DNA from: Spirosoma profusum
GTDB taxonomy: Bacteria > Bacteroidota > Bacteroidia > Cytophagales > Spirosomataceae
Direction: 5' to 3'
DNA: 64,000 nucleotides
Assembly: GCF_014699005.1 (NCBI RefSeq)
Contig: NZ_JACWZY010000015.1
Coordinates: forward strand, 115,729-179,728
A model generated the notes under the pieces. The model did not search any database and was not told the origin of the DNA. It was given only the letters and a program-made list of their open reading frames with translations. This document shows positions 34,220-43,057 of the stretch, one piece after another (within the stretch, counting starts at the first letter, position 1; the number at the start of each line of letters is the position of its first letter). The translations under genes and the position numbers were made by a program.

Positions 34220-34603
34220 CTATTCTACGGGATTACTGAATAAACTGATAATGTTTGTTACTTCACAAACAGCAACCTTTTTTGACCCTTCCATAAAATA
34301 GCCTCTTGTTCCGACTTTGATACGTTGCTGATGAAGCGAGCGAAGCTTAGAACTCAATATCCACATGGTAGCTATTCCATTCTCTGGGATTGGCATACCC
34401 CGCTCGAATGGCTCTCTCGTCGTCAAATTCAGTATTTCTGGATATATCATGTACATTCCATTCCGATCCACATCATCCATAAAATCCCAAAGAGTACCTT
34501 GAAAACCAGGCAATGTTCGTCCTCCTTCTTCAGGAGAATAAATATGATATGTCACTTCAAAGTCAGGTTGGCGGCCAAATAACTCTTGATAAGGTATGTG
34601 CAT
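34220..34603 (-). CDS. Stand-alone protein resembling EF-Tu domain III
   Basis: 127 residues. The pattern (DFEVTYHIYSPEEGGRTLP, then MPIPENGIATMWILSSKLRS and KVGTRGYFMEGSKKVAVCEV) follows the strand order of the C-terminal domain of elongation factor Tu (F-x-A-x-x-Y-x-L-x-x-x-E-G-G-R ... R-x-x-x-x-G ... V-G-x-G-x-V). No GTPase domain is present. Such short proteins are seen in some Bacteroidota, but no function is established; competition for EF-Tu partners such as EF-Ts or aminoacyl-tRNA is conceivable. Resemblance judged by eye only. Confidence 0.6.
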   Translation of the reverse strand: MHIPYQELFGRQPDFEVTYHIYSPEEGGRTLPGFQGTLWDFMDDVDRNGMYMIYPEILNLTTREPFERGMPIPENGIATMWILSSKLRSLHQQRIKVGTRGYFMEGSKKVAVCEVTNIISLFSNPVE

Positions 34604-34667
34604 GATAATATTACGTTCTTTAACACTATCAATAAATTCACCTTAAAATTATAGTCTAATGTAAACT

Positions 34668-37334
34668 TCAACGTATCAACACCCGCCGATACAAAGCTGG
34701 CTGGTCGGCGGATTTCAGGTTTATTTGATACAAACCCGCTGGCCAGTTACTGCTTTCAATTTTGTATTCGTTTTGGCCGATTGTAAACCGGACCGGACGT
34801 TCGTAAATCAGTCGGCCCAGCAAATCGGTGATCTCGAGTTGGGCGTTTCCGGTAGCTATTGCAACGTAGCGAACCGCTAGCTGGTCATGAGCAGGAATTG
34901 GGAATACCGCCAAACTACGTTCTGTTTCGGGTTGAGTGGACGTAATGACTTTGTCGTTCAGTAATTGAGTTTTACTAATAATAGCCCGCTCAAACTGGGG
35001 CGAACTCCATAACAGATGGGCATTGGCATACCCTTCATTTTCGAAGTATTCCATCCGAATATCGTACAATTGGCCTTCTACTAAATCAATCTGCCCAAGC
35101 CATTCTCTGGAGGGTTGATACGTCCAATGGTCGATTAATAATTTATTGTTTACCCAAAGTCGCGCTCCATCATCGGTTTCGGTAAAAAAGCTGTACGTAT
35201 CCGTAATAGGGGCCACTACTTTGCCCGTCCATCGCACAGTGAATTTATCCGATCCGATCTCAGGAGCCGGTTCGCTTTGCGCCCAGTCGAAATCAATGGT
35301 TTCGTCAGCACGGCTGAGCGTAGGGATCCCACTTAATTCGTCGGTATTTTTATAATACTCACCCCATAGGCCATTGCCAGAAGAGGAGGGCTGCGGCTCA
35401 TATTGCATCTCCAGTTTGCCGCCACCTGCCGGAACTTCGTACGTAATGAGTGGGGCGTTCTGTCCATTTCCCCATCCCAGAAACTTACGAAAACCGTCGG
35501 AAGAAGCCAGATATGGCTTGGTTTCGAGTCGACGTAGCATGCCAACCACTGCGTTGAATGTTACGTTAGCATCTTTGGGTTCGCCATCCAGATAGACACG
35601 CACACCGGTTAAACTGCTGCCGATCGTAACGCTGGCCAACTCCGGTTTTACGTCCACATACGTTTCGCTCGTCAGCCCCGATACATCCGTAACCAGCAAA
35701 TGCACCCGATACCAGACCGACGTAGCAGTTTCGCCTACACGTGGTACACGATAACTCCCCGCATTCACTCCTGTTACAGGGTCAAGCGCCGGGTGTATGT
35801 GCCCATCGTGATGAAAATCGATCCACCAGGTCATTTTCGCATTGGTAAGAGGCTGCTGATTAACGGTGAGCGCGTCACCAACAAATAGTATCAAATCGCC
35901 CCCTCGATACGTAGTGTTGGTGGCTGGCTGGCGAACTCGAGCTACGGGTCGTTGAGCCTGTACCACCTGTAACGGTATGTTCGTCGACGTAGTAGTGCCC
36001 AATCCGTTACTCACGACGCACGAAAACGTAGCACCGTTATCGCTTAAAGTTGGAATGCTAAGCGTATAATTTCGCTGATTGGCTCCATTGATCGGGGTAC
36101 CATTCCGACACCATTGATACGTTAGCGGCTTTTGCCCTATGGCCTCTACATCGAACGTAACAGATTCACTTACGGGCACTAATTTTCCAGACGACTGGCT
36201 ACTGATATAAGGCCGTCCTGAATCAAAAAACGACACTTTATGTAGAGAACCGTTCCAGGTTGACGTATTATCCTGTTGACTGCCACTGCCCAATCCTCCT
36301 CGGGCGATGTAGTACAAATATCCGTCAGGACTAGTGGCAATGGATAGTGCCCGGTCAATCTTCGTCAGGAATGTACTGGTTAGTTTACCGGTTGTAGGGT
36401 TCAGAATTGAAATCGTACCACTGCAATAATCGGAGAAGAAGATACTACCCTTGTATTCATCCGGAAATCGGATTGTAGCTGGGTTATAAAAAGCGACACC
36501 CGTTACAGCACAACCGGGGTCGTGGCGGTAGGAATAAATTGGGTCGGCGTAACGTTCAGGTGCTACCTGATTCGTCTGAGGTCCTTCAATAAGTGGCCAG
36601 CCGTAATTTTGGCCGGCTTTTATCTCATTAATTTCTTCAAAATTACTGCCTCCTACGTCACCTACCAGGATACGGCCTGTTACTGGATCAATGTCCATTG
36701 CAAAGGGATTACGCAAGCCCAGCGCATAAATGGCGCTGTAGGGGGGCGCTAACTGATTTACAAAGGGATTATCGGTCGGAATGCTGCCGTCTTCATTCAA
36801 ACGTAGTATTTTCCCTAATAAACTTGTCAATTGCTGAGCGGCTGGGGCATTGGTTCCATCGCCGGTCGCTACGTATAGTTTTCGATCAGGGCCAAATTTT
36901 AGTCCACCCGCATTGTGAATGGTGCCCGGCAGCGGGTCAAACTCCATCAGGATCGTTTCACTTTGCGGATCAGCGACTCCATTGGAAACACGAAAACGGC
37001 TCAGCCGATTACGATTCTGATTTTTTACGGTGTAATAGACGTAGCCGTAGGGCGTTTGTGGAAAATCGGGATGAAAACAGAGGCCCGACAAGCCTCGTTC
37101 GTTGTTGGTATCAATAGTTGAAAGGGTCAGAAAGGGATCGGGAGCCAATACGTCGTTAATGATTTCCCGAATTCTCCCGTCTTTCTCTACCACAAACAGG
37201 CGACCGTTGGGCGAAAACGTCAGTGTAGTAGGATTCAGCTTACCAGTTACCTGTCGCTGCACAAAACCCGTCGGCAGCTGTGCCAGCACCGAATGGAAGC
37301 AGAAAAGAAGCAGTAGCGAGTAGAAAAAGCGCAT
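34668..37334 (-). CDS. Secreted PQQ-sugar-dehydrogenase-like propeller protein with Ig, PA14 and T9SS sorting domains
   Basis: 888 residues. Signal peptide 1-18 (FHSVLAQ). Residues about 20-370 are a GSDH/glucose-sorbosone dehydrogenase six-bladed propeller (ERGLSGLCFHPDF, GTIHNAGGLKFGPD, YALGLRNPFAMDIDP, KAGQNYGWPLIEG). An Ig-like segment follows (about 375-460; LTYQWCRNGTPINGANQRNY). PA14 lies at about 655-790 (GLWGEYYKN, FFTETDDGARLWVNNKLLID). The last 75 residues are a type A T9SS sorting domain (VFPIPAHDQLAV ... LYRRVLIR), predicting transport by the type IX system and surface attachment or release. Likely action: oxidation or binding of extracellular sugar; PA14 suggests carbohydrate binding. 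Confidence 0.93.
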   Translation of the reverse strand: MRFFYSLLLLFCFHSVLAQLPTGFVQRQVTGKLNPTTLTFSPNGRLFVVEKDGRIREIINDVLAPDPFLTLSTIDTNNERGLSGLCFHPDFPQTPYGYVYYTVKNQNRNRLSRFRVSNGVADPQSETILMEFDPLPGTIHNAGGLKFGPDRKLYVATGDGTNAPAAQQLTSLLGKILRLNEDGSIPTDNPFVNQLAPPYSAIYALGLRNPFAMDIDPVTGRILVGDVGGSNFEEINEIKAGQNYGWPLIEGPQTNQVAPERYADPIYSYRHDPGCAVTGVAFYNPATIRFPDEYKGSIFFSDYCSGTISILNPTTGKLTSTFLTKIDRALSIATSPDGYLYYIARGGLGSGSQQDNTSTWNGSLHKVSFFDSGRPYISSQSSGKLVPVSESVTFDVEAIGQKPLTYQWCRNGTPINGANQRNYTLSIPTLSDNGATFSCVVSNGLGTTTSTNIPLQVVQAQRPVARVRQPATNTTYRGGDLILFVGDALTVNQQPLTNAKMTWWIDFHHDGHIHPALDPVTGVNAGSYRVPRVGETATSVWYRVHLLVTDVSGLTSETYVDVKPELASVTIGSSLTGVRVYLDGEPKDANVTFNAVVGMLRRLETKPYLASSDGFRKFLGWGNGQNAPLITYEVPAGGGKLEMQYEPQPSSSGNGLWGEYYKNTDELSGIPTLSRADETIDFDWAQSEPAPEIGSDKFTVRWTGKVVAPITDTYSFFTETDDGARLWVNNKLLIDHWTYQPSREWLGQIDLVEGQLYDIRMEYFENEGYANAHLLWSSPQFERAIISKTQLLNDKVITSTQPETERSLAVFPIPAHDQLAVRYVAIATGNAQLEITDLLGRLIYERPVRFTIGQNEYKIESSNWPAGLYQINLKSADQPALYRRVLIR

Positions 37335-37403
37335 TAACAGTTAGAACGAGCCTGTAAGTTAACACTTTAGACCCGTCTATGCACTACTGGTCAATTTGTT
37401 TGC

Positions 37404-37435
37404 TTTTTGTCATGCTGACGAAGCTTGACAAAAAT
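37404..37435. repeat. Family A palindromic repeat, degenerate copy
   Basis: TTTTTGTCATGCTGACGAAG (37404-37423) followed by CTTGACAAAAA; the outer arms still pair over nine bases. It is located directly downstream of the cystathionine gamma-synthase stop codon. Confidence 0.7.
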
Positions 37436-37438
37436 TGA

Positions 37439-38578
37439 TCACCCAATCGCCTGCTCCAAATCCTGAATCAAATCCTCAACGTCTTCGATACCCACACTCA
37501 GGCGAATCAAGGTATCTTTTAGACCGTTACGTTGCCGTTCTTCTTTCGGAATGCTGGCGTGCGTCATGCTGGCCGGGTGCGTACACAATGATTCGACCCC
37601 ACCTAATGATTCGCCTAACGAAAACACTTCGAAACTTTCCATAACGCGCACGGCATCCGTCATCAAATCACCTTTGAGTTCAAACGAAAGCATGCCACCG
37701 AAACCCCGCATTTGCCGTTTCGCCAACTCATGACCCATATGCGACTCAAGACCAGGATAATACACCTGACTAATCTTTGGATGTTGTTGCAGGAAGTTTG
37801 CTACGTTGAGTGCATTCTCGCAATGGCGCTGCATACGAATGTGTAACGTTTTGATACCACGTAACACCAGAAAACAGTCTTGCGGGCCAGGAACGGCACC
37901 ACAGGCATTTTGAATGAATGCAAGCCGTTGTGCTACGTCGTCATCATTCAGGATGATTGCTCCCATCACCGTATCGGAATGTCCACCCAGGTATTTAGTG
38001 ACAGAATGCATAACCATATCGGCTCCTAAATCAAGCGGATTTTGTAGATAAGGCGACGCGAACGTATTATCGACAACGAGTTGAATATTACGTTGTTTCG
38101 TAATAGCAGCCAGCGCTGAAATGTCTACCAGACGTAGTAGTGGATTGGTAGGCGTTTCAATCCAGACCATTTTTGTAGCCGAGGTAATGGCTGTATCCAG
38201 ATTAGCTGGATTTGATAAATCAACGAATTTGAATTTTAAGCCAAACTCCTGGAACACACGTACCATAATTCGATACGTACCACCGTACAAATCGTTGCTG
38301 GCAATGATTTCATCACCAGGTTTAAAGAGCTTTAAAATAGCATCCGTAGCACCCAAACCGGATGAATAACAAATGCCATGTTTTCCGTTTTCGAGGGCAG
38401 CCAAATTATTTTGCAGGACGGTTCGGGTGGGGTTCTGCGTACGGGCATACTCGTATCCTTTATGTTTACCCGGCGATTCCTGTACGTAGGTCGACGTTTG
38501 GTAAATTGGCGTCATAATGGCGCCGGTGGTGGGGTCCGGTTCGATGCCGGCATGGATGGCTTTGGTTGCAAATTTCAT
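37439..38578 (-). CDS. Cystathionine gamma-synthase-type PLP enzyme (Cys/Met metabolism)
   Basis: The ATG at 38578 is preferred; six bases upstream is a TTG that would add two residues. 379 residues. Features of the Cys/Met PLP family: [34 protein letters not shown], the cofactor-binding [13 protein letters not shown] and the Schiff-base Lys in [26 protein letters not shown] and [15 protein letters not shown] close the protein. It probably makes cystathionine from an acylated homoserine and cysteine, or acts as a cystathionine gamma-lyase; the two activities are not separable here. Transcribed divergently from the VTT gene. Confidence 0.92.
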   Translation of the reverse strand: MKFATKAIHAGIEPDPTTGAIMTPIYQTSTYVQESPGKHKGYEYARTQNPTRTVLQNNLAALENGKHGICYSSGLGATDAILKLFKPGDEIIASNDLYGGTYRIMVRVFQEFGLKFKFVDLSNPANLDTAITSATKMVWIETPTNPLLRLVDISALAAITKQRNIQLVVDNTFASPYLQNPLDLGADMVMHSVTKYLGGHSDTVMGAIILNDDDVAQRLAFIQNACGAVPGPQDCFLVLRGIKTLHIRMQRHCENALNVANFLQQHPKISQVYYPGLESHMGHELAKRQMRGFGGMLSFELKGDLMTDAVRVMESFEVFSLGESLGGVESLCTHPASMTHASIPKEERQRNGLKDTLIRLSVGIEDVEDLIQDLEQAIG

Positions 38579-38652
38579 AGTCAAAAGTAGCGAAAATAGG
38601 CATCGACGTTACTTCTGAAAACCACAACCGCTGTCTCGAAGTTTGATAGAGT

Positions 38653-39324
38653 GTGAAAAGTCCTGTTACTAAAACCTTTACCGGCCCTGCCGTTGCGGGC
38701 ATCGTACTTTCTGTAACGCCAATTGTCTTTACGTCCGTATTGACCTATTACGCTATAGTCTACGAACACGTCATTGCACAATTTACGATCTGGCAGTGGA
38801 TGGGTATCACGCTGTTATGCGCTATTACGTCGGCTGGATTAACACCACCAACCATGCTTGCCCTTATTTTCGGTTATTTTCTGGGATGGAATGCCATTTT
38901 ACCAATGTTCGTGATCAATTTCGGGGGGATTCTGTTCATTAATGGCCTGGTTCGCTGGCTCGACCATGAATCGGTACTGGCGTTCATTCAGCGAAATCCC
39001 AAAGCGCAGTCGGTGCTGGATCGTATTTTGAACAACGAACTGGAAGTCATTTTTTTCGCCAAACTATCACCCATTCTCCCATTCGGACTGACCAATTTGT
39101 TATTTGCCTTATCGGGAGCGAAACTGAAGAATATTTTGCTTGGTGGTTTTTTAGGAATGACTCCTCGGACCATTCTGGCCGTCTGGTCGGGGCATGAAGC
39201 GCGGGAAATTCGTACGTTGTTGGAAAATCCGAATCAGGGTTCGTCTACGCAGATTATTGTTATTGTGTTGGTTGTCGTTTCCATCGCTGGGCTTTGGCAC
39301 GCTGTAAATAAGTCGCTGAAATAG
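38653..39324 (+). CDS. VTT-domain (TVP38/DedA superfamily) membrane protein, GTG start
   Basis: 223 residues from a GTG start. Five or more hydrophobic segments. The conserved VTT core is visible: a glycine-rich GYFLGWNAILPMFVINFGG helix, then FFAKLSPILPFGLTNLLFAL and GAKLKNILLGGFLGMTPRT, with the F/A-x-R/K-x-x-P pattern. The superfamily includes DedA and TVP38/TMEM64 proteins, several of which act as scramblases or flippases of phospholipid or undecaprenyl phosphate. Location: cytoplasmic membrane. Substrate unknown. Confidence 0.85.
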   Translation: MKSPVTKTFTGPAVAGIVLSVTPIVFTSVLTYYAIVYEHVIAQFTIWQWMGITLLCAITSAGLTPPTMLALIFGYFLGWNAILPMFVINFGGILFINGLVRWLDHESVLAFIQRNPKAQSVLDRILNNELEVIFFAKLSPILPFGLTNLLFALSGAKLKNILLGGFLGMTPRTILAVWSGHEAREIRTLLENPNQGSSTQIIVIVLVVVSIAGLWHAVNKSLK

Positions 39325-39330
39325 TTTTAC

Positions 39331-40128
39331 TTATAGCCGCTCACCCGCCAGTTCAATCAGATGATTGTGGCCCGTCTCTAAAACCGCTAATTCATAATGC
39401 TGAAGCCTTTTGGTCAAAGGAAGTATATACGAACCTGGCACAATCCGATCATAAGCCCCCGTAAAGAATCGGACACGTATCGCCCTGTCGTTTAAATTCT
39501 TGCTAATCAACTTCAGGTCGGGTTGGATGAGCCTGAATTGTGTCCAGCTTTTGTAGACCAGTTCACGCCGGGCCGACGTAGCCAGTGAAATTTCGGCGAA
39601 ACGCATCGCGGTACGATTTAGTAATCCCAACCGCGTTAAGGTATGGCCAAACGTAGTGAGTAAAGGCAAGTGTGCCAATACGTAGTGAAACGTACTACGT
39701 CCCAGGGCAGAGCCAGTAGCAAGCCGATACCAGATGCTACGTGTAATACCGTCGGGGGCTATTAGCATAAGTTGGTCTAAGCAATCAGCAAATACCTCGA
39801 CCATCGTCAACGCAAACCGGCCACCCAAACTAAATCCCATCAACGAAAACCGCTCGATTCGCTGTTCTTTTAAAAAAGAACGTAGCAGATCATTCCAGTT
39901 TTGATTGGTAAGCAATTGATCATCCGCGTATCGGCTATCACCATGAAAAAACAAATCAATCGCAAAAACGGTGAACTCTCGACTAAGTTGCTTCTGTACA
40001 GGTAAGTAAACCTGACTTGTTTGCCCAAATCCATGAAAAGCCAGCAAGATTGATCGACCACAACCAAATTTGCGGTAAGCAATCTGGTTGCCCTCAGCCT
40101 GAAAATAGGAAATTGGGATAGAATTCAT
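39331..40128 (-). CDS. Alpha/beta hydrolase
   Basis: The ATG at 40128 is chosen over an in-frame ATG at 40212, because the latter would cross the inverted-repeat operator region. 265 residues. LLAFHGFGQTSQVY is the oxyanion-hole strand, the nucleophile elbow is GFSLGG, the acid is probably Asp in FFTGAYDRIVPG, and the His is in LETGHNHLIEL. No signal peptide, so it is cytoplasmic. Substrate unknown (ester or C-C hydrolase). It is divergent from the acyl-CoA dehydrogenase, possibly sharing a regulator, which fits acyl ester metabolism. Confidence 0.9.
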   Translation of the reverse strand: MNSIPISYFQAEGNQIAYRKFGCGRSILLAFHGFGQTSQVYLPVQKQLSREFTVFAIDLFFHGDSRYADDQLLTNQNWNDLLRSFLKEQRIERFSLMGFSLGGRFALTMVEVFADCLDQLMLIAPDGITRSIWYRLATGSALGRSTFHYVLAHLPLLTTFGHTLTRLGLLNRTAMRFAEISLATSARRELVYKSWTQFRLIQPDLKLISKNLNDRAIRVRFFTGAYDRIVPGSYILPLTKRLQHYELAVLETGHNHLIELAGERL

Positions 40129-40154
40129 TCGATAAAATTGCCTAAACCAACATA

Positions 40155-40176
40155 GCATACAGTATGCGTGCATACT
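40155..40176. promoter_or_regulatory. Possible operator: three alternating GCATAC/GTATGC half-sites
   Basis: GCATAC-A-GTATGC-GT-GCATAC (40155-40175) forms two overlapping palindromes, one with 7-base arms (40161-40176). It sits between the divergent hydrolase and acyl-CoA dehydrogenase genes. TAnnTTTG-like boxes with one mismatch lie on both sides (40147-40154 minus, 40194-40201 plus). Confidence 0.5.
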
Positions 40177-40248
40177 ATTAACGTAGCATTTTTTATATTT
40201 ACCACACATCACAAACGTAACGTAAAGTACCCAAACAAGACAATTGAT

Positions 40249-41418
40249 ATGGCATCGGCAACAATTGAATTACAGGGATTGAATTTTAATTTATCGGAAG
40301 AACACCTCGCCGTTCAGGAGGCCGCCCGCGATTTTGCCCGAAACGAGCTACTGCCGGGTATCATTGAACGCGATAATGAAGCCCGATTTCCAGCCGAGCA
40401 GGTTAAACGCATGGCCGAATTAGGCTTTTTAGGGATGATGGTGCCGCCCGAATACGGTGGAGGAGGTATGGATACCGTTTCCTACGTACTGGCGATGGAG
40501 GAACTCTCTAAAATCGACGCGTCGGCCTCGGTGATTATGTCGGTTAATAATTCGCTCGTATGCTACGGGCTGGAGGCTTTTGGTACAGAAGCGCAGAAAC
40601 AGAAGTACTTAACCCGGCTGGCAGCTGGCGAAACCATTGGTGCCTTTTGCCTGTCGGAGCCAGAAGCGGGTTCAGATGCTACGTCACAGGCAACCACGGC
40701 TGAAGATAAAGGCGACTATTATTTAGTGAACGGTACTAAAAACTGGATTACCAACGGAAACTCGTCGGGTATTTGCCTGGTAATTGCACAAACCGATCGC
40801 GAAAAAAAACACCGGGGTATCAATTGCCTGATTATCGAGAAAGGAACTCCCGGTTTTGTTGTTGGCAAGAAAGAAGATAAGATGGGCATTCGAGCGTCCG
40901 ATACGCATTCGCTGCTGTTTACAGACGTAAAAGTACCTAAAGAGAATCGTATTGGCGAGGATGGATTCGGGTTCAAATTTGCCATGTCGACGCTGAATGG
41001 GGGGCGGATTGGTATTGCAGCCCAGGCCTTAGGGATTGCAGCCGGTGCTTATGAACTGTCCCTAAAATATAGTCAGGAACGGAAAGCGTTTGGCAAACAG
41101 ATCTTTGACCACCAGGCTATTCAGTTCAAATTGGCCGAAATGGCTACTAAAATCGAAGCGGCCCGTTTACTTGTTTACAAAGCCGCTCGCCTTAAAGACG
41201 AGCATAAAGACTACGTACGGGCCGCTGCTATGGCTAAATTGTTCGCTTCTGACGTAGCGATGTGGGCCACCACCGAAGCTGTGCAAATTCATGGTGGTTA
41301 TGGGTATGTAAAAGAATTCCACGTGGAGCGCTTGATGCGCGATGCAAAAATTACTCAGATTTATGAGGGTACGTCTGAAATCCAAAAATTAGTGATCGCC
41401 CGTGAGCTCATTCGATAA
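40249..41418 (+). CDS. Acyl-CoA dehydrogenase (short/medium-chain type)
   Basis: 389 residues from the ATG at 40249, which starts MASATIELQG. FAD- and CoA-binding hallmarks: FCLSEPEAGSDATSQ, NGTKNWITNG, STLNGGRIGIAAQALGIA, ERKAFGKQIFDHQAIQFKLA and IHGGYGYVKEFHVERLMRDA. The catalytic Glu is in QIYEGTSEIQ, the usual short-chain position. It catalyses the first step of fatty-acyl beta-oxidation, passing electrons to ETF, in the cytoplasm. A terminator follows, so it is likely a single-gene unit. Confidence 0.97.
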   Translation: MASATIELQGLNFNLSEEHLAVQEAARDFARNELLPGIIERDNEARFPAEQVKRMAELGFLGMMVPPEYGGGGMDTVSYVLAMEELSKIDASASVIMSVNNSLVCYGLEAFGTEAQKQKYLTRLAAGETIGAFCLSEPEAGSDATSQATTAEDKGDYYLVNGTKNWITNGNSSGICLVIAQTDREKKHRGINCLIIEKGTPGFVVGKKEDKMGIRASDTHSLLFTDVKVPKENRIGEDGFGFKFAMSTLNGGRIGIAAQALGIAAGAYELSLKYSQERKAFGKQIFDHQAIQFKLAEMATKIEAARLLVYKAARLKDEHKDYVRAAAMAKLFASDVAMWATTEAVQIHGGYGYVKEFHVERLMRDAKITQIYEGTSEIQKLVIARELIR

Positions 41419-41451
41419 GGCAATTCTTAGTAAAATAGAATTTTTCAATAT

Positions 41452-41490
41452 AAATAGTGCGCGTTCAGCTTGAATACGCACTATTTTTTT
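41452..41490 (+). terminator. Intrinsic terminator of the acyl-CoA dehydrogenase gene
   Basis: AAATAGTGCG (41452-41461) pairs with CGCACTATTT (41477-41486), followed by a T-rich tail. Confidence 0.9.
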
Positions 41491-41521
41491 TATTTTTTGG
41501 AAATTTTTATACTTGTATTAG

Positions 41522-41559
41522 TTTTGTACAAATTATTAGTTTTGTGCAACTTTGTGCAA
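41522..41559. promoter_or_regulatory. Direct repeats TTTTGTRCAA upstream of the AraC-type regulator
   Basis: TTTTGTACAA (41522-41531), TTTTGTGCAA (41540-41549) and CTTTGTGCAA (41550-41559) lie 33-70 bases before the regulator's start codon. This is a typical layout for AraC-family autoregulatory sites, which recognise direct repeats. Confidence 0.5.
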
Positions 41560-41591
41560 ATCGTATATTTTAGCGATACAACCTTTCAGCT

Positions 41592-42518
41592 ATGGAAGAT
41601 TACAATAAAATAATCGAATCGCTGGGCGTGAAATTTATCAAAGCCCGCAACATTCGGATTCTACAACCTATTACGATAAAGAACTTCTATGACGTAGAAA
41701 ATACGTTACTGATTTTATTTAATGGTGAAGTATCTATTGGTGATGAAAAGATAAAAGTTGACGTTGGTGACATGTTGTTCATTCCGGGTGGAAAACATGT
41801 AACAGTTACCTACGGCGACCCCTCGAATGCCAAAACGGTCTCGAACGAAGAGTTCATGACGCACCGTGAATCGTATTGGGAGGGGAATCACGACCCCAAA
41901 TTGATTGGGCACCTGCCTAATTCATTCGGCTACGTATCGTTCGAAGCAAAAGTTTTCGATTCAGTCAACTTTTTTAATTCGCTCGACGTACCACCGTTCA
42001 TCATCAAACGCGAAGAGCATCTGGCTACTACCATCGACCAGATTCTGGCCGAAGACATGACCGATCTGGCAGGCAAAGGCCGGATTATTAAGATCAAAAC
42101 CGAAGAGATCGTTATCGAGGTTGTTCGGTACATTCTTAAGAATCACCTGTTTGTTGAGCAGTTAGTCACCAACAGTACGTATTTTAAAGACCCGCGCTTA
42201 ATCGATATTTTCGCTTATATCAAAGAAAATCTGGGCGGAGATCTGTCGAATAAGGTTCTGGCTAACGTAGCAAACGTATCGGAAGATTACGTAGGACAGT
42301 ACTTCAAAATGCTGACGGGTATTAATCCGCAGGATTACATTGAGTATCAGCGTATGGAAGCTGCTGTTGGTTTGCTACGTACCAGCAAGAAGAGCATTCG
42401 TGCCATTGGCTCCGAAGTGGGTTATAAGGATACGGCCTATTTCTGCCGTCGCTTTAAAATGATGTTCGGAATTCCGGCCGGTAAAATGCGCCGTCGTGAA
42501 TCGCTCATGAACGTATAG
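41592..42518 (+). CDS. AraC-family transcriptional regulator with cupin-like N-terminus
   Basis: 308 residues. Residues about 20-100 form a cupin-like sensor barrel (LLILFNGEVSIG, KVDVGDMLFIPGGKHVTV). A helical linker follows. The AraC helix-turn-helix pair is at about 205-305: NKVLANVANVSEDYVGQYFKMLTGINPQDYIEYQR (given in two overlapping halves) and SIRAIGSEVGYKDTAYFCRRFKMMFG (split). The effector is unknown. Possible targets are its own promoter, where three direct repeats lie, and neighbouring genes. Confidence 0.92.
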   Translation: MEDYNKIIESLGVKFIKARNIRILQPITIKNFYDVENTLLILFNGEVSIGDEKIKVDVGDMLFIPGGKHVTVTYGDPSNAKTVSNEEFMTHRESYWEGNHDPKLIGHLPNSFGYVSFEAKVFDSVNFFNSLDVPPFIIKREEHLATTIDQILAEDMTDLAGKGRIIKIKTEEIVIEVVRYILKNHLFVEQLVTNSTYFKDPRLIDIFAYIKENLGGDLSNKVLANVANVSEDYVGQYFKMLTGINPQDYIEYQRMEAAVGLLRTSKKSIRAIGSEVGYKDTAYFCRRFKMMFGIPAGKMRRRESLMNV

Positions 42519-42525
42519 AATCTCT

Positions 42526-42586
42526 AAAAGCAGAAACGGGGAAAGGATTTGACGTATCAAAATTCTTTCCCCGTTTCTGCTTTTTT
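42526..42586 (+). terminator. Intrinsic terminator of the AraC regulator gene
   Basis: AAAAGCAGAAACGGGGAAAG (from 42526) pairs with CTTTCCCCGTTTCTGCTTTT (to 42584), then T residues; the stem exceeds 20 bases. It can also serve the convergent TonB-C gene. Confidence 0.9.
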
Positions 42587-42616
42587 AACGTAATACGGAT
42601 GGTCGACCGTGTTACG

Positions 42617-43054
42617 TTACTGCATATTTACTTCGATCGGTAGCGTATAAAATACTGCTACGTGCTTTCCATCAACTTCGCCGGGTTCCCAGCGGGGCAT
42701 TTGTTCGACGGCGGCAATAATATTTGCCATGAAGGCTTGCATTCCTTTCTTCGCTTTTTTGTCGAGCGGCTTTGTTGTCACCCGAACATCACGGACATAG
42801 CCGAGCTCGTCGATTATAAATTTAGCCGCTACCGGTCCTGTATTGTAGTTTTTTCGTACCAGTGCATTCGGCACCTTGATTGTAGCTGCCAGATACCGGC
42901 TTAAAGCGACACTTCCGCCCGGAAATTCCGGCTGTCGCTCCACAACCGTATACACCAGGCGCTTCTCAGTTTGAGTGTAAGCAGCTTGCCCATAAATCGA
43001 CGTAGCAACTGTAATAAGAACCAGGACAAGCCCGGAAGAAAGACAATTTTTCAT
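42617..43054 (-). CDS. Exported TonB-C-terminal-domain-like protein
   Basis: 145 residues. Signal peptide (LVLVLITVATSIYGQ, cleavage near residue 23), then a TonB C-terminal-like fold: VVERQPEFPGGSVALSRYLA, GPVAAKFIIDELGYVRDVRV and AVEQMPRWEPGEVDGKHVA (conserved P-x-W-x-P-G). It has no membrane anchor or proline-rich spacer, so it is not a complete TonB; similar soluble periplasmic proteins are frequent in Bacteroidota. Its 3' end is followed by the regulator terminator; its 5' side lies three bases from the GGGP synthase gene, which suggests co-transcription. Confidence 0.85.
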   Translation of the reverse strand: MKNCLSSGLVLVLITVATSIYGQAAYTQTEKRLVYTVVERQPEFPGGSVALSRYLAATIKVPNALVRKNYNTGPVAAKFIIDELGYVRDVRVTTKPLDKKAKKGMQAFMANIIAAVEQMPRWEPGEVDGKHVAVFYTLPIEVNMQ

Positions 43055-43057
43055 AGA

